NCBI RefSeq assembly: GCF_002929275.1
Contig: NZ_PJIK01000015.1
Coordinates: 1-64,000, forward strand
Origin: Arthrobacter sp. ZGTC131
Lineage (GTDB): Bacteria; Actinomycetota; Actinomycetes; Actinomycetales; Micrococcaceae
Reading direction: 5' to 3'
DNA: 64,000 nucleotides
The notes below the pieces were generated by a model. That model had not been told where the DNA came from. It made no database searches and saw only the letters and a program-made list of their open reading frames with translations. Numbering within the stretch: position 1 is the first letter of the stretch; every line of letters begins with the position of its first letter. Shown here piece after piece: positions 8,428 to 16,613 of the stretch. A program made the position numbers and the translations under genes.

Positions 8428-9440
8428 TGCCTGAAGGGCACTCCATCCACCGGCTCGCCCGCCAGTTCGGTGATGTCTTCGCCGGCCAGCCGCTTGCCGT
8501 GACCAGCCCCCAGGGCCGTTTCGCCGCCGGGGCGGCGGTCCTGGACGGGTGCACGCTGCTGCGTTCGGCCGCTCACGGGAAGCACCTTTTCCTGCACTTC
8601 GACCACGGAATGGTCCTGCACGTCCATCTCGGGCTGTACGGTGCCTGGGATTTCGGCGGGGACAGCGAGTTCCGGGGCGCGTCCAGCATCGGTGCACCGC
8701 GGAGAGTGGGGGAGCGGGAAGTTCCCGACGACGCCGGGGTGGGAGGCGGCGCACCAGGCTACGCCGGCCCGCCCGCACCGGTGGGCGCCGTTCGCGTCCG
8801 GCTGGCCGGCAGCCACGGCTGGGCCGACCTGCGCGGAGCCACGACGTGCGCCGCGATCACCGAGGCGGAAGCGGACGCCGTGCTTGCCCGGCTCGGCCCG
8901 GACCCGCTGCAGAATTCAGACCCGCTGCAGAATCAAGACCAGCTGCAGCACTCGGACCCGCGGCCGGGTTCTGGCCAGCGGCGCAGCCCGGATTCACTGC
9001 GCAGCCCGGATTCATTCCCTAGCGGCGGCGGTGGCCGCGGTGACTTCATCCGGCGCTTGCTGGCGCGCCGGACGCCGCTGGCGTCCCTGCTGATGGATCA
9101 GAAGGTGATTGCCGGCGTCGGCAATGTGTACCGGGCCGAAGTGCTGTTCCGCCGGCGCCTGGACCCCTGGCTTCCCGGCAGGTCGCTGTCGGCGGAGGCG
9201 GCGGGCCTTCTTTGGGATGACACGGCGGCGGTGATGGCCGACGGCGTCCGCGACGGCAGGATCATCACCACCACAGCGGCTTTCTGGAGCGGAACGGATC
9301 AGCTGCCGCCCGTCGAGGACGCGCACTTCGTCTACCGCCGCCACGGGCAGCCCTGCCGCATCTGCGGAACGGCTGTGGCCCTGACCGAGCACGCCTCCCG
9401 CAAGCTGTACTGGTGCCCGTCATGCCAGCGCGCCGGCTGA
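8427..9440 (+). CDS. nei: Fpg/Nei-family DNA glycosylase with repetitive linker
   Basis: This 337-residue base-excision repair enzyme begins MPEGHSIHRLARQ. After fMet removal Pro2 is the catalytic nucleophile and Glu3 its partner. The helix-two-turn-helix region (GVGNVYRAEVLF, about 230-241) and a C-terminal zinc finger (CRIC...CPSC) follow. It resembles M. tuberculosis Nei1 (Rv2464c). Two extra stretches stand out: a Gly/Pro-rich insert at about residues 78-118, and a tandem-repeat linker at 158-199 with repeating DPLQN and SPDS units between the N-terminal domain and the helical domain. The active-site elements are intact, so it is probably functional. The start overlaps rpiB. Confidence 0.93.
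   Translation: MPEGHSIHRLARQFGDVFAGQPLAVTSPQGRFAAGAAVLDGCTLLRSAAHGKHLFLHFDHGMVLHVHLGLYGAWDFGGDSEFRGASSIGAPRRVGEREVPDDAGVGGGAPGYAGPPAPVGAVRVRLAGSHGWADLRGATTCAAITEAEADAVLARLGPDPLQNSDPLQNQDQLQHSDPRPGSGQRRSPDSLRSPDSFPSGGGGRGDFIRRLLARRTPLASLLMDQKVIAGVGNVYRAEVLFRRRLDPWLPGRSLSAEAAGLLWDDTAAVMADGVRDGRIITTTAAFWSGTDQLPPVEDAHFVYRRHGQPCRICGTAVALTEHASRKLYWCPSCQRAG
8898..9023 (+). repeat. degenerate tandem repeats inside nei
   Basis: Within the nei coding frame, near-copies of an 18-bp unit (GACCCGCTGCAGAAT-like) occur about three times at 8902-8960. Two copies of AGCCCGGATTCA-like units follow at 8988-9015. Unit lengths are multiples of three, so copy-number changes would keep the frame and only change the length of the interdomain linker. 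Confidence 0.8.
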
Positions 9441-9456
9441 GCCTGGCGTCTCGGCA

Positions 9457-10617
9457 ATGACGGCGCCCACCCGTCCGGAATTCTCCTGGGCCCAGGTTTG
9501 TGCCAGGCGGCTCGAGCGGCACTGGCTCGCGGCGCCCTCTGAAAACGGCACGCCTGCCGACATCGTCCGCGCCATGTGTGGCGCACACGCCCAGGTCATC
9601 ACCGCCGCTGAGCTGTCCGTGGGCATACGCACCGCCCGCATGTCCCTGGCCGAGGTACGCCGCGCGCTGTGGGAGGACGCAACCCTGGTCAAGGCGTTCG
9701 GACCGCGCGGCACGGTACACCTGCTGCCGGCCGACGATCTCTCCCTCTGGACGGGGGTGCTCGGAGCCATTTCTCCCGCGGCGGCACCCGGCGGTGGATT
9801 TCTGACCGCCGCCCAGACCGACCAAGTGGTCGAGGCCATCGCAGAGGCCCTAGGGGACGGCGAGCTGACCGTCGATGAACTCGGCGGCGCCGTCATCGGG
9901 CAAACCGGTGCCTGGGCTGGTGAATTTGTGATGCCCGCGTTCCAGGGGATGTGGCCTCGCTGGCGGGCAGCACTGACGACGGCGGGATACCGCGGTGCGC
10001 TGTGTTTCGGGCCCAACAGGGGCCGCTTGGCGACCTACCGGAGGCCGGCCGGCATAGTGCCTGGGTTCCGGCCCGCCGACGCCGCAACCGCCACCGCATG
10101 GCTGGTCCGCAGCTACCTGCACGCTTACGGACCCGCGACGCCCGCGCATTTCGCGCAATGGCTAGGTGCCTCCCGTACCTGGGCCGCCGAAGTCTTCGAC
10201 AGCCTGGCCGGTGAACTGGCTCCGGTCACGGTGGAGGGGGCGCCCGCGTGGGTGGCGAGCGGCGACACCCGGACACCTGTGGCGGAACCTTCGGGCACTC
10301 GGCTGCTCCCGTACTTCGACGCGTATGTCGTGGGCGGCCGTCCCCGCAGCCTGCTGTTCCCCGGCCAAGCCAGCAAGCGGGCCCTGGCCAGGGGACAGGC
10401 AGGGAACTTTCCCGTCATGCTCGTGGACGGCGTGGTCGGAGGCGTGTGGCACCTGCGCCGCTCGGGCCGCCGGGTCGACATCACCGTGGAGGCCTTCGGC
10501 AGGCTGCTGCCCGCGCAGGTGGACGAGCTGGGATTGCAGGCGGAACGCATCGGGACGTATCTCGGGTCCGAATCCCGCCTGACTCTTGGCCCGGTAAACG
10601 CTGGCGGCCACGCCTGA
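9457..10617 (+). CDS. winged-helix DNA-binding domain protein (HTH_42/YcaQ-like)
   Basis: This 386-residue protein fits the family annotated as winged helix DNA-binding domain-containing protein. Markers are the N-terminal ALWEDATLVKAFGPRGTVHLLP stretch (given here only as landmarks at residues 64-89), a central helix-rich part with a LARRxG-like segment, and the C-terminal LLPYFDAYVVGGRPR and VVGGVWHLRRSGRRVDI. Relatives include E. coli YcaQ/AlkX, linked to DNA interstrand-crosslink repair, and AlkZ. That role is an inference here, though the position right behind nei fits DNA repair. The ATG lies 16 bp after the nei stop, so it is likely co-transcribed. Confidence 0.75.
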   Translation: MTAPTRPEFSWAQVCARRLERHWLAAPSENGTPADIVRAMCGAHAQVITAAELSVGIRTARMSLAEVRRALWEDATLVKAFGPRGTVHLLPADDLSLWTGVLGAISPAAAPGGGFLTAAQTDQVVEAIAEALGDGELTVDELGGAVIGQTGAWAGEFVMPAFQGMWPRWRAALTTAGYRGALCFGPNRGRLATYRRPAGIVPGFRPADAATATAWLVRSYLHAYGPATPAHFAQWLGASRTWAAEVFDSLAGELAPVTVEGAPAWVASGDTRTPVAEPSGTRLLPYFDAYVVGGRPRSLLFPGQASKRALARGQAGNFPVMLVDGVVGGVWHLRRSGRRVDITVEAFGRLLPAQVDELGLQAERIGTYLGSESRLTLGPVNAGGHA

Positions 10618-10644
10618 CGCCGGGAAGGCGCATCTAATGCAACG

Positions 10645-10672
10645 AAAAAGGGCCCCTCGGTGAGGGGCCCTT
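10645..10672 (-). terminator. terminator of tRNA-Gly
   Basis: A 9-bp GC-rich stem (GGGCCCCTC/GAGGGGCCC) with a 3-nt loop lies just 3' of the tRNA-Gly gene. On the minus strand it is followed by a run of T, the layout of an intrinsic terminator. The plus strand has only two T after the stem, so it acts mainly on the minus strand. Confidence 0.85.
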
Positions 10673-10677
10673 CATGC

Positions 10678-10751
10678 TGGAGGGGACGACGGGAATCGAA
10701 CCCGCGTAATCAGTTTGGAAGACTGAGGCTTTACCATTAAGCTACGTCCCC
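10678..10751 (-). tRNA. tRNA-Gly(TCC)
   Basis: The minus strand folds as a cloverleaf. The acceptor stem is GGGGACG/CGTCCCC, the anticodon stem is TCAGT/ACTGA with loop CTTCCAA (anticodon TCC), and the T arm is GCGGGTTCGATTCCCGT. The 3' CCA is encoded at 10678-10680. The gene stands alone and has its own terminator. Confidence 0.97.
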
Positions 10752-10872
10752 GCAAGAAAGCGATCCGGCCTGGGGCCTTCACTCATCTTTCGGACTGGCT
10801 GTTGAAGCCGGATACAACTAAACCTAATTCATGCCCCACGTGTCAAATGTGCAAAGCCGGCAGGGATGAACG

Positions 10873-10878
10873 TAGACT
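10873..10878 (+). promoter_or_regulatory. -10 element for tRNA-Pro
   Basis: A TAGACT hexamer lies 13 nt before the mature 5' end of tRNA-Pro. The same hexamer precedes ileS, ndk and proA in this window, so it looks like the local housekeeping -10 form. No convincing -35 element was found. Confidence 0.5.
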
Positions 10879-10891
10879 GTCCTGTGCATTA

Positions 10892-10966
10892 CGGGGTGTA
10901 GCTCAGCTTGGCTAGAGCACCTGCTTTGGGAGCAGGAAGTCGCAGGTTCAAATCCTGTCACCCCGA
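10892..10966 (+). tRNA. tRNA-Pro(TGG)
   Basis: The acceptor stem is CGGGGTG/CACCCCG. The D arm reads GCTCAGCTTGGCTAGAGC. The anticodon stem is CCTGC/GCAGG with loop TTTGGGA (anticodon TGG). The T arm is GCAGGTTCAAATCCTGT. The discriminator base is A, and CCA is not encoded. It lies upstream of tig on the same strand. Confidence 0.96.
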
Positions 10967-11046
10967 CTCTGCGGCCCGGGCCGATGGCCCGGGCAGAATC
11001 ACGCGTTTGCAGAACCCCATCCAACAAAACCAGGAGTACTTAGACT

Positions 11047-12429
11047 GTGAAGAGCGCTGTCGAGAACCTCACCCCCACGCGGGTCAAGCTCAATGTTGAG
11101 GTCCCCTTTGAGGAATTGAAGCCCAGCATCGAAGAGGCATACAAGACTGTTGCTTCCCAGATCCAGGTCCCTGGCTTCCGGAAGGGCAAAGTCCCCTCCA
11201 AGCTGATCGACCAGCGCGTCGGCCGCGGCTACGTGCTGGAGACCGCCATCAACGAGGGCCTCAACGGCTGGTACCAGGCCGCCGTTCAGGAGTCGGGCAT
11301 CCGCCCCCTGAGCCGTCCCGAGGTTGAGATCACCGAGGTTCCGGATCCGTCCGCAACCGACGGCGAGCTCAAGTTCCACGCCGAGGTCGATGTCCGCCCG
11401 GAGATCGAACTTCCCGACTACGCCGGCATCAAGGTTGAGGTTGCAGCTGCGGAGTCTTCTGAGGCAGATGTCGACAAGGCACTGGACGAGCTGCGCGGCC
11501 GTTTCGGCACCCTGAAGTCCGTGGACCGTCCCGCTGCCGACGGCGACTTCCTCACCATTGACATCACGGCAACCATCGACGGTGCCGAGGTTGACTCGGC
11601 TTCGGGCCTGTCCTACCAGGTGGGCGCCGGCACCATGCTCGAAGGCATGGACGAGGCAGTCACCGGCCTGAGCGCCGATGAAGATGCCATCTTCGACACC
11701 ACCCTCGTGGGCGGCGACCACGCCGGTGAAGCCGCGCAGGTCAAGGTCGTAGTCAAGTCCGTCAAGGAGCGCGAGCTGCCTGAGGCCAACGACGACTTCG
11801 CCCAGCTGGCTTCGGAATTCGACACGCTGGCCGAACTGCGCGAAGACCTCGCCAAGCAGGCCGCCGACTCCAAGGTCGTCGAGCAGGGCGTCGAGGCCCG
11901 CGACAAGGTCCTGGACAAGCTCGTCGAGCTCGTTGCCGTCCCCGTTCCGGAATCCGTTGTCGAAGAGCAGCTGGAAACCCACTTCAAGGCCGAGAACTCC
12001 CACGGTGAAGGGGAGCACGACACCGAGGAGCACCGCGCCGAGGTCAAGGCCAACACCGAGCGCGCCTTCCAGAACGAAATCATCCTCGACGCCATCGCCG
12101 AGAAGGAAGAAGTGGGCGTCAGCCAGAACGAGCTGATCGACTACATCGTCACCACCGCCAGCCAGTACGGCATGGACCCGAACCAGTTCGCTCAGATCAT
12201 CGACCAGAGCGGCCAGGTCCCCATGATGGTTTCCGAGGTCCGCCGCCGCAAGGCACTGGCCGTCGTGCTCGGCCAGGCTGAGGTCACGGATTCCGAGGGC
12301 AACAAGGTTGACCTGAGCGACTTCGTCCGCCCCGGCGGCGAAGAAGATGCTCCTGTCGAAGGCGAAGCAGCAGAAGAAGCTGCAGCCGAGGTCGCCCCGA
12401 GCGACGATCCCGCTGCTGCGAAGTTCTAG
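11047..12429 (+). CDS. tig: trigger factor, ribosome-associated chaperone
   Basis: This 460-residue protein binds the ribosome exit tunnel and protects nascent chains, with a peptidyl-prolyl isomerase activity. The ribosome-binding signature GFRKGKVP is at about residues 45-52. The FKBP-like PPIase domain spans about 150-245 and the helical chaperone arms lie in the C-terminal half. The last 35 residues form an acidic Ala/Glu-rich tail typical of actinobacterial Tig. The GTG start has an AGGAG site 10-14 nt upstream. It lies upstream of clpP1P2-clpX, as in Mycobacterium, but is separated from clpP1 by a strong terminator. Confidence 0.97.
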   Translation: MKSAVENLTPTRVKLNVEVPFEELKPSIEEAYKTVASQIQVPGFRKGKVPSKLIDQRVGRGYVLETAINEGLNGWYQAAVQESGIRPLSRPEVEITEVPDPSATDGELKFHAEVDVRPEIELPDYAGIKVEVAAAESSEADVDKALDELRGRFGTLKSVDRPAADGDFLTIDITATIDGAEVDSASGLSYQVGAGTMLEGMDEAVTGLSADEDAIFDTTLVGGDHAGEAAQVKVVVKSVKERELPEANDDFAQLASEFDTLAELREDLAKQAADSKVVEQGVEARDKVLDKLVELVAVPVPESVVEEQLETHFKAENSHGEGEHDTEEHRAEVKANTERAFQNEIILDAIAEKEEVGVSQNELIDYIVTTASQYGMDPNQFAQIIDQSGQVPMMVSEVRRRKALAVVLGQAEVTDSEGNKVDLSDFVRPGGEEDAPVEGEAAEEAAAEVAPSDDPAAAKF

Positions 12430-12467
12430 CAGCCGAAGTACCGACAGCTGAGACCTTTTCTTCAGCT

Positions 12468-12508
12468 GGAGCAGCCCCCGGATCCTCGATCCGGGGGCTG
12501 CTCCGTTT
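12468..12508 (+). terminator. intrinsic terminator after tig
   Basis: A perfect 17-bp inverted repeat (12468-12484 with 12488-12504, GGAGCAGCC...GGCTGCTCC at the ends) with a 3-nt loop is followed by GTTT. It should end tig transcription and make clpP1 depend on its own promoter. Confidence 0.85.
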
Positions 12509-12561
12509 AACCGTTGGCAAGCCCGCCATTCCGCCGCGACAGCACGCCGACGGCAATCGTG

Positions 12562-12614
12562 CGCCGTCAGCGAACAGCGCGATTCCGAAGAACAAAACCG
12601 CAGCGAAAGCGGTT
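12562..12614 (+). promoter_or_regulatory. candidate regulatory sites upstream of clpP1
   Basis: Two elements lie between the tig terminator and clpP1. The first is CGCCGTCAGCG at 12562-12572, which fits the CGC-N5-GCG frame described for the actinobacterial Clp regulator ClgR with one mismatch to its central A. The second is the palindrome AACCGC-N7-GCGGTT at 12596-12614, directly before a TTAGTG hexamer that could be a -10 element. ClgR control of clpP1P2 is known in other actinobacteria. Its action here is inferred, and no clgR gene lies in this window. Confidence 0.35.
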
Positions 12615-12671
12615 AGTGTCCAAGTAGAGAAGTTCAGTGATGTCACCGTCACCAGCGAGAGGTAAGTACAC

Positions 12672-13295
12672 ATGTCACAGCAAGCAGGGGCGCCCCGCAT
12701 GGCAACTGTCGATCCGGCAGCCCAGGACAACTACATCTACAACCGACTGCTGAAAGAGCGCATCATCTGGCTTGGCTCCGAGGTCCGCGACGAGAACGCA
12801 AACGCGATCTGCTCGCAGCTGCTGCTCCTTTCCGCAGAGGATCCCAACAAGGACATCTACCTCTACATCAACTCGCCCGGCGGCTCCGTGACGGCCGGCA
12901 TGGCCATCTACGACACCATGCAGTTCATCCCCAACGACGTGGTCACCGTCGCCACCGGCCTCGCAGCCTCCATGGGCCAGTTCCTGCTGTCCTCCGGCAC
13001 CAAGGGCAAGCGGTACGCCACTCCGAACGCCCGCATCCTGATGCACCAGCCGTCCGGCGGCATCGGCGGCACCGCCTCGGACATCAAGATCCAGGCGGAG
13101 CTCATCCTGCACATGAAGAAAGTCATGGCGGAGCTGACGGCCGATCAGACCGGTCAGACGGTGGACACAATCCTCAAGGACAACGACCGTGACAAGTGGT
13201 TCACCGCCACTGAAGCACTGGAGTACGGCTTCTTTGACAAGATCTCCGCGCATGCCGGCTCGGTGGCCGGCGGCGGCGGAACCGCCCAGAACTAA
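12672..13295 (+). CDS. clpP1: ATP-dependent Clp protease subunit ClpP1
   Basis: This 207-residue serine protease subunit shows the catalytic triad: Ser in GLAASMGQF, His in [11 protein letters not shown] and Asp in DNDRDKWF. The sequence around the start ([16 protein letters not shown]) matches M. tuberculosis ClpP1 better than ClpP2. In actinobacteria ClpP1 and ClpP2 form a mixed 14-mer that degrades unfolded or tagged proteins delivered by ClpX or ClpC. The downstream clpP2 start is 38 bp away, so the pair is an operon. The ATG has GAGAGG upstream. Confidence 0.97.
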   Translation: MSQQAGAPRMATVDPAAQDNYIYNRLLKERIIWLGSEVRDENANAICSQLLLLSAEDPNKDIYLYINSPGGSVTAGMAIYDTMQFIPNDVVTVATGLAASMGQFLLSSGTKGKRYATPNARILMHQPSGGIGGTASDIKIQAELILHMKKVMAELTADQTGQTVDTILKDNDRDKWFTATEALEYGFFDKISAHAGSVAGGGGTAQN

Positions 13296-13333
13296 CCGGC
13301 ACGTAGAGCGAACTGAATCCAGGAGTAAACAAC

Positions 13334-13993
13334 ATGAACTACAACTTCGGCTCGACTGCCGGCAACCTGCCGACCAGCCGCTACGTGCTGCCCCAGTTCG
13401 AGGAGCGCACGCCGTACGGCTTCAAGCGCCAGGACCCCTACACCAAACTCTTCGAGGACCGCATCATCTTCCTCGGCGTGCAGGTGGACGACGCCTCGGC
13501 GGATGACGTCATGGCACAGCTGCTGGTCCTGGAGTCCACGGACCCGGACCGCGATATCACCTTGTACATCAACTCGCCGGGCGGCTCGTTCACCGCCATG
13601 ACGGCAATCTACGACACGATGACGTACATCCGCCCGGAAATCCAGACCGTCTGCCTGGGCCAGGCCGCCAGCGCCGCCGCCGTCCTCCTTGCCGCGGGAA
13701 CACCCGGGAAGCGGCTTGCCCTGCCCAACGCCCGCGTCCTGATCCACCAGCCTTCGCTGTCCGGCGGCCAGGGCGGCCAGGCTTCCGACCTCGAGATCCA
13801 GGCGGCCGAGGTCATGCGGATGCGCTCCTGGCTTGAGGACACCCTGGCCAAGCACTCCGGCCGGACGCCGGAGCAGGTCAACAACGACATCGAGCGCGAC
13901 AAGATCCTGACCGCCGCCGAGGCCATGAATTACGGCCTGATCGACCAGGTTCTGGATTCGCGCAAGATCAAACCGCAGGCGATTGTCAGGTAA
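13334..13993 (+). CDS. clpP2: ATP-dependent Clp protease subunit ClpP2
   Basis: This 219-residue ClpP paralogue has the triad Ser in [14 protein letters not shown], His in [10 protein letters not shown] and Asp in IERDKIL. The segment [23 protein letters not shown] is characteristic of mycobacterial-type ClpP2. It pairs with ClpP1 in one hetero-tetradecamer and lies directly behind it with its own AGGAG ribosome-binding site. clpX starts 184 bp further on, beyond a gap that probably contains a separate promoter. Confidence 0.97.
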   Translation: MNYNFGSTAGNLPTSRYVLPQFEERTPYGFKRQDPYTKLFEDRIIFLGVQVDDASADDVMAQLLVLESTDPDRDITLYINSPGGSFTAMTAIYDTMTYIRPEIQTVCLGQAASAAAVLLAAGTPGKRLALPNARVLIHQPSLSGGQGGQASDLEIQAAEVMRMRSWLEDTLAKHSGRTPEQVNNDIERDKILTAAEAMNYGLIDQVLDSRKIKPQAIVR

Positions 13994-14177
13994 GAGGCTG
14001 TTCCCGGCGCCGGTGAGGTTCAGATTTTTTTGGGCCGCACCGGCGTTCGGTTTCCACCCCTCAGGCCGAATGTGACCTAGAGTGGATGTAATCACGGCCC
14101 GATCCGCGAGGGGATGGCCGTGATTCAAGCAACCGGTGCACAGCTGCACTCGCAGCAAGATACTAAGGGGTTCACAT

Positions 14178-15467
14178 ATGGCTCGGATTGGCGAGAGCAC
14201 GGATTTGCTCAAGTGCTCTTTCTGCGGAAAGAGCCAGAAGCAGGTGCGCAAGCTCATTGCCGGGCCCGGCGTCTATATCTGCGACGAGTGCATTGAGCTC
14301 TGCAACGAGATCATTGAAGAAGAACTCGCGGAAGTAGCCGATCTGGGCAGTTTCGAACTGCCCAAGCCCCGCGAGATTTTCGACTTCCTGCAGGAATACG
14401 TCATCGGCCAGGAACCTGCCAAACGGTCCCTCGCCGTCGCCGTCTACAACCACTACAAGAGGATCCAGGCCGGCCACGCCCCCAAGAGCGGCAGCCTGGC
14501 CGACGGCGTCCATCACGATGACGTCGAAATCGCCAAGTCCAACATCCTCCTGATCGGCCCCACCGGCTGTGGCAAGACCTACCTGGCGCAGACCCTGGCC
14601 CGCCGGCTGAACGTGCCGTTCGCCGTTGCCGACGCCACGGCCCTGACCGAGGCCGGTTACGTCGGCGAAGACGTCGAAAACATTCTGCTCAAGCTCATCC
14701 AGGCCGCGGATTACGACGTCAAGAAGGCCGAACAGGGCATCATCTACATCGACGAGATCGACAAGATCTCCCGCAAGAGCGAGAACCCCTCGATTACCCG
14801 TGACGTCTCCGGCGAGGGCGTCCAGCAGGCCCTGCTCAAGATCCTGGAGGGCACCGTCGCGTCGGTTCCGCCGCAGGGCGGACGCAAGCACCCGCACCAG
14901 GAATTCATCCAGATCGACACCACCAATGTCCTCTTCATTGTCGCCGGTGCCTTTGCAGGCCTGGAGGACATCATTGGCTCGCGCTCCGGGCGCAAGGGCA
15001 TCGGTTTCGGAGCCCCCCTCAACGAGGTCAAGAACACCACGGACTCCTATGGCGAGGTGATGCCGGAGGACCTGCTCAAGTTCGGGCTCATTCCGGAGTT
15101 CATCGGCCGCCTGCCGGTCATCACCACGGTGTCCAACCTGGACCGTCCCGCGCTGATCCAGATTCTGTCCACTCCCAAGAACGCCCTGGTGAAGCAGTAC
15201 CAGAAGATGTTCCAGCTGGACGGCGTTGAACTGGTGTTCGACGATGCCGCGCTGGACCTCATCGCGGACCAGGCCCTGGAGAGGGGAACCGGCGCCCGCG
15301 GGCTCCGCGCCATCATGGAGGAAGTCCTCCTGCCGGTGATGTTCGACCTTCCCAGCCGGGATGACATCGCCAGTGTGGTGATCACGGCCGACGTCGTAGC
15401 CAAGAAGGCGCAGCCCACCATGATCGCCCACGACGTCGTAGCCAAGCGGCGGAATAAATCCGCCTAG
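14178..15467 (+). CDS. clpX: ATP-dependent Clp protease ATP-binding subunit ClpX
   Basis: This 429-residue AAA+ unfoldase starts with a C4 zinc-binding domain (CSFCGKS ... CDEC, residues about 12-37). The Walker A motif is GPTGCGKT, Walker B is [10 protein letters not shown], and the C-terminal small AAA domain follows. It recognises substrates and threads them into ClpP1P2. The frame is open 14 codons further upstream, but ATG 14178 is chosen because AAGGGG lies 8-13 nt before it and the encoded [16 protein letters not shown] is the family's normal N-terminus. Confidence 0.97.
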   Translation: MARIGESTDLLKCSFCGKSQKQVRKLIAGPGVYICDECIELCNEIIEEELAEVADLGSFELPKPREIFDFLQEYVIGQEPAKRSLAVAVYNHYKRIQAGHAPKSGSLADGVHHDDVEIAKSNILLIGPTGCGKTYLAQTLARRLNVPFAVADATALTEAGYVGEDVENILLKLIQAADYDVKKAEQGIIYIDEIDKISRKSENPSITRDVSGEGVQQALLKILEGTVASVPPQGGRKHPHQEFIQIDTTNVLFIVAGAFAGLEDIIGSRSGRKGIGFGAPLNEVKNTTDSYGEVMPEDLLKFGLIPEFIGRLPVITTVSNLDRPALIQILSTPKNALVKQYQKMFQLDGVELVFDDAALDLIADQALERGTGARGLRAIMEEVLLPVMFDLPSRDDIASVVITADVVAKKAQPTMIAHDVVAKRRNKSA

Positions 15468-15607
15468 TTCGTCGCTGACGCGTATGGTGTGCCCGCGGTA
15501 CACCGTTCCCTGCTGACCTCCACGTGATGCATCTGCGGTGCATCTGTGCGCGCTGCGGCCAGTTCTCCATGCACGGCGCGCCACCATGACCAGAGAAGGA
15601 AACACCC

Positions 15608-16222
15608 ATGACTGAGACCACGTCCAACAAGGCCGATTTCTGGTTCGATCCCCTCTGCCCCTTCGCATGGATCACCTCCCGCTGGATCGGCGAGGTTGAA
15701 GGCGTCCGCGACATCGCCACCGAATGGCATGTGATGAGCCTTTCCGTGCTGAACGAGGGCCGGGACCTGGACCCCACATACCGCGAGGCCATGGACAAGG
15801 CGTGGGGGCCGGTCCGGGTCATCATCGCCGCCCAGGAACAGCACGGTGATCACGTGGTCAAGCCGCTCTATGACGCGATGGGTTCCCAGATCCACGACGC
15901 CGGCCAGAAGGACTTCTCGATCGTCATCAGCAAGGCACTCGCCGACTGCGGACTGCCGGCCGAACTGGCCGCGGCCGCGAAGTCCGACGCCGTCGACGTC
16001 CAGCTGCGCGCCAGTCACGAGCAGGGCATTTCCCTGGTCGGCCAGGACGTCGGGACGCCCGTGGTGGCCTTCAACGGCACCGCGTTCTTCGGCCCCGTGC
16101 TGACCCGCATTCCCCGCGGCGAGGAGGCCGGCCGGCTGTGGGACGCCACCGTGACCCTGGCGTCCTACCCGCACTTCTTCGAGATCAAGCGCAGCCGGAC
16201 CGAGAGCCCGGCCTTCGACTAG
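15608..16222 (+). CDS. DsbA-family (mycothiol-type) thioredoxin-fold reductase
   Basis: This 204-residue protein is the counterpart of M. tuberculosis Rv2466c, a mycothiol-dependent DsbA-like reductase that lies in the same neighbourhood there. The active-site region reads DPLCPFAW: the nucleophilic Cys17 is present, but the second position of the CxxC motif is Ala20, so this is a monothiol form. Other conserved stretches (FFGPVLTRIPRGEEAG, ASYPHFFEIKR) are intact. It is cytoplasmic with no signal peptide. It lies 140 bp after clpX with its own AGAGAAGGA site. A monothiol enzyme would more likely work by mycothiolation/demycothiolation than by disulfide exchange (inference). Confidence 0.88.
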   Translation: MTETTSNKADFWFDPLCPFAWITSRWIGEVEGVRDIATEWHVMSLSVLNEGRDLDPTYREAMDKAWGPVRVIIAAQEQHGDHVVKPLYDAMGSQIHDAGQKDFSIVISKALADCGLPAELAAAAKSDAVDVQLRASHEQGISLVGQDVGTPVVAFNGTAFFGPVLTRIPRGEEAGRLWDATVTLASYPHFFEIKRSRTESPAFD

Positions 16223-16256
16223 GCCATGAGCCTTTCCGGCCAGCGTTGAGGCGCCA

Positions 16257-16545
16257 GGGGCCCCGTCAGAACTACATCAGAGTAGTTCCACCGGGGCTCT
16301 TGCGCATCCAAATCAGGAGGACAACAATAGTTCTTACCCACTTCGAAAGAAGAGGGACGCAAGAACCAAAGATTCAGTGACACTCATCTGACGCAGCCTT
16401 CGGCAAAGTCAGATGATGGCTACCAGTGACAAGGTAGGAAGACCTGAAATTTCCGAGGATCTTGCCAGACTGTCAAAGATGTCACCAGACAGCCGAAAAG
16501 TCGAAGCCCCACCAACGGCAACACGCTGATGGGGCTTCCCCTTTG
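16257..16545 (+). other. hairpin-rich intergenic stretch (16223-16613), possible structured RNA
   Basis: This 390-bp gap is visibly less GC-rich than its neighbours. Three hairpins follow each other. The first, 16260-16297, has outer arms GCCCCG/CGGGGC, a symmetric 3x3 internal loop and inner arms GAACTAC/GTAGTTC. The second, 16384-16416, has arms TCATCTGAC/GTCAGATGA. The third, 16503-16538, has arms GAAGCCCCA/TGGGGCTTC followed by CCCCTTT. The first may terminate the reductase gene and the last looks like a terminator with a long loop. A 38-codon open frame (16413-16529) ends inside the last hairpin. I recognise no RNA family. Confidence 0.4.
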
Positions 16546-16613
16546 CCTAAAAACACGGGGGCCCAAAAATACGGTGCCCAGAGCTTGCCCGAACGGCCCG
16601 GTCAGGTGCGTCC

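Noticed and set aside
13994-14177. Terminator between clpP2 and clpX
   Set aside because: CGCCGGTG and CACCGGCG can pair, but the T run lies inside the loop rather than after the stem, so it is not a standard terminator.
16413-16529. A 38-codon open frame in the gap before the GH15 gene
   Set aside because: No ribosome-binding site, it overlaps two hairpins and shows no recognisable protein features. Kept only as part of the intergenic description.
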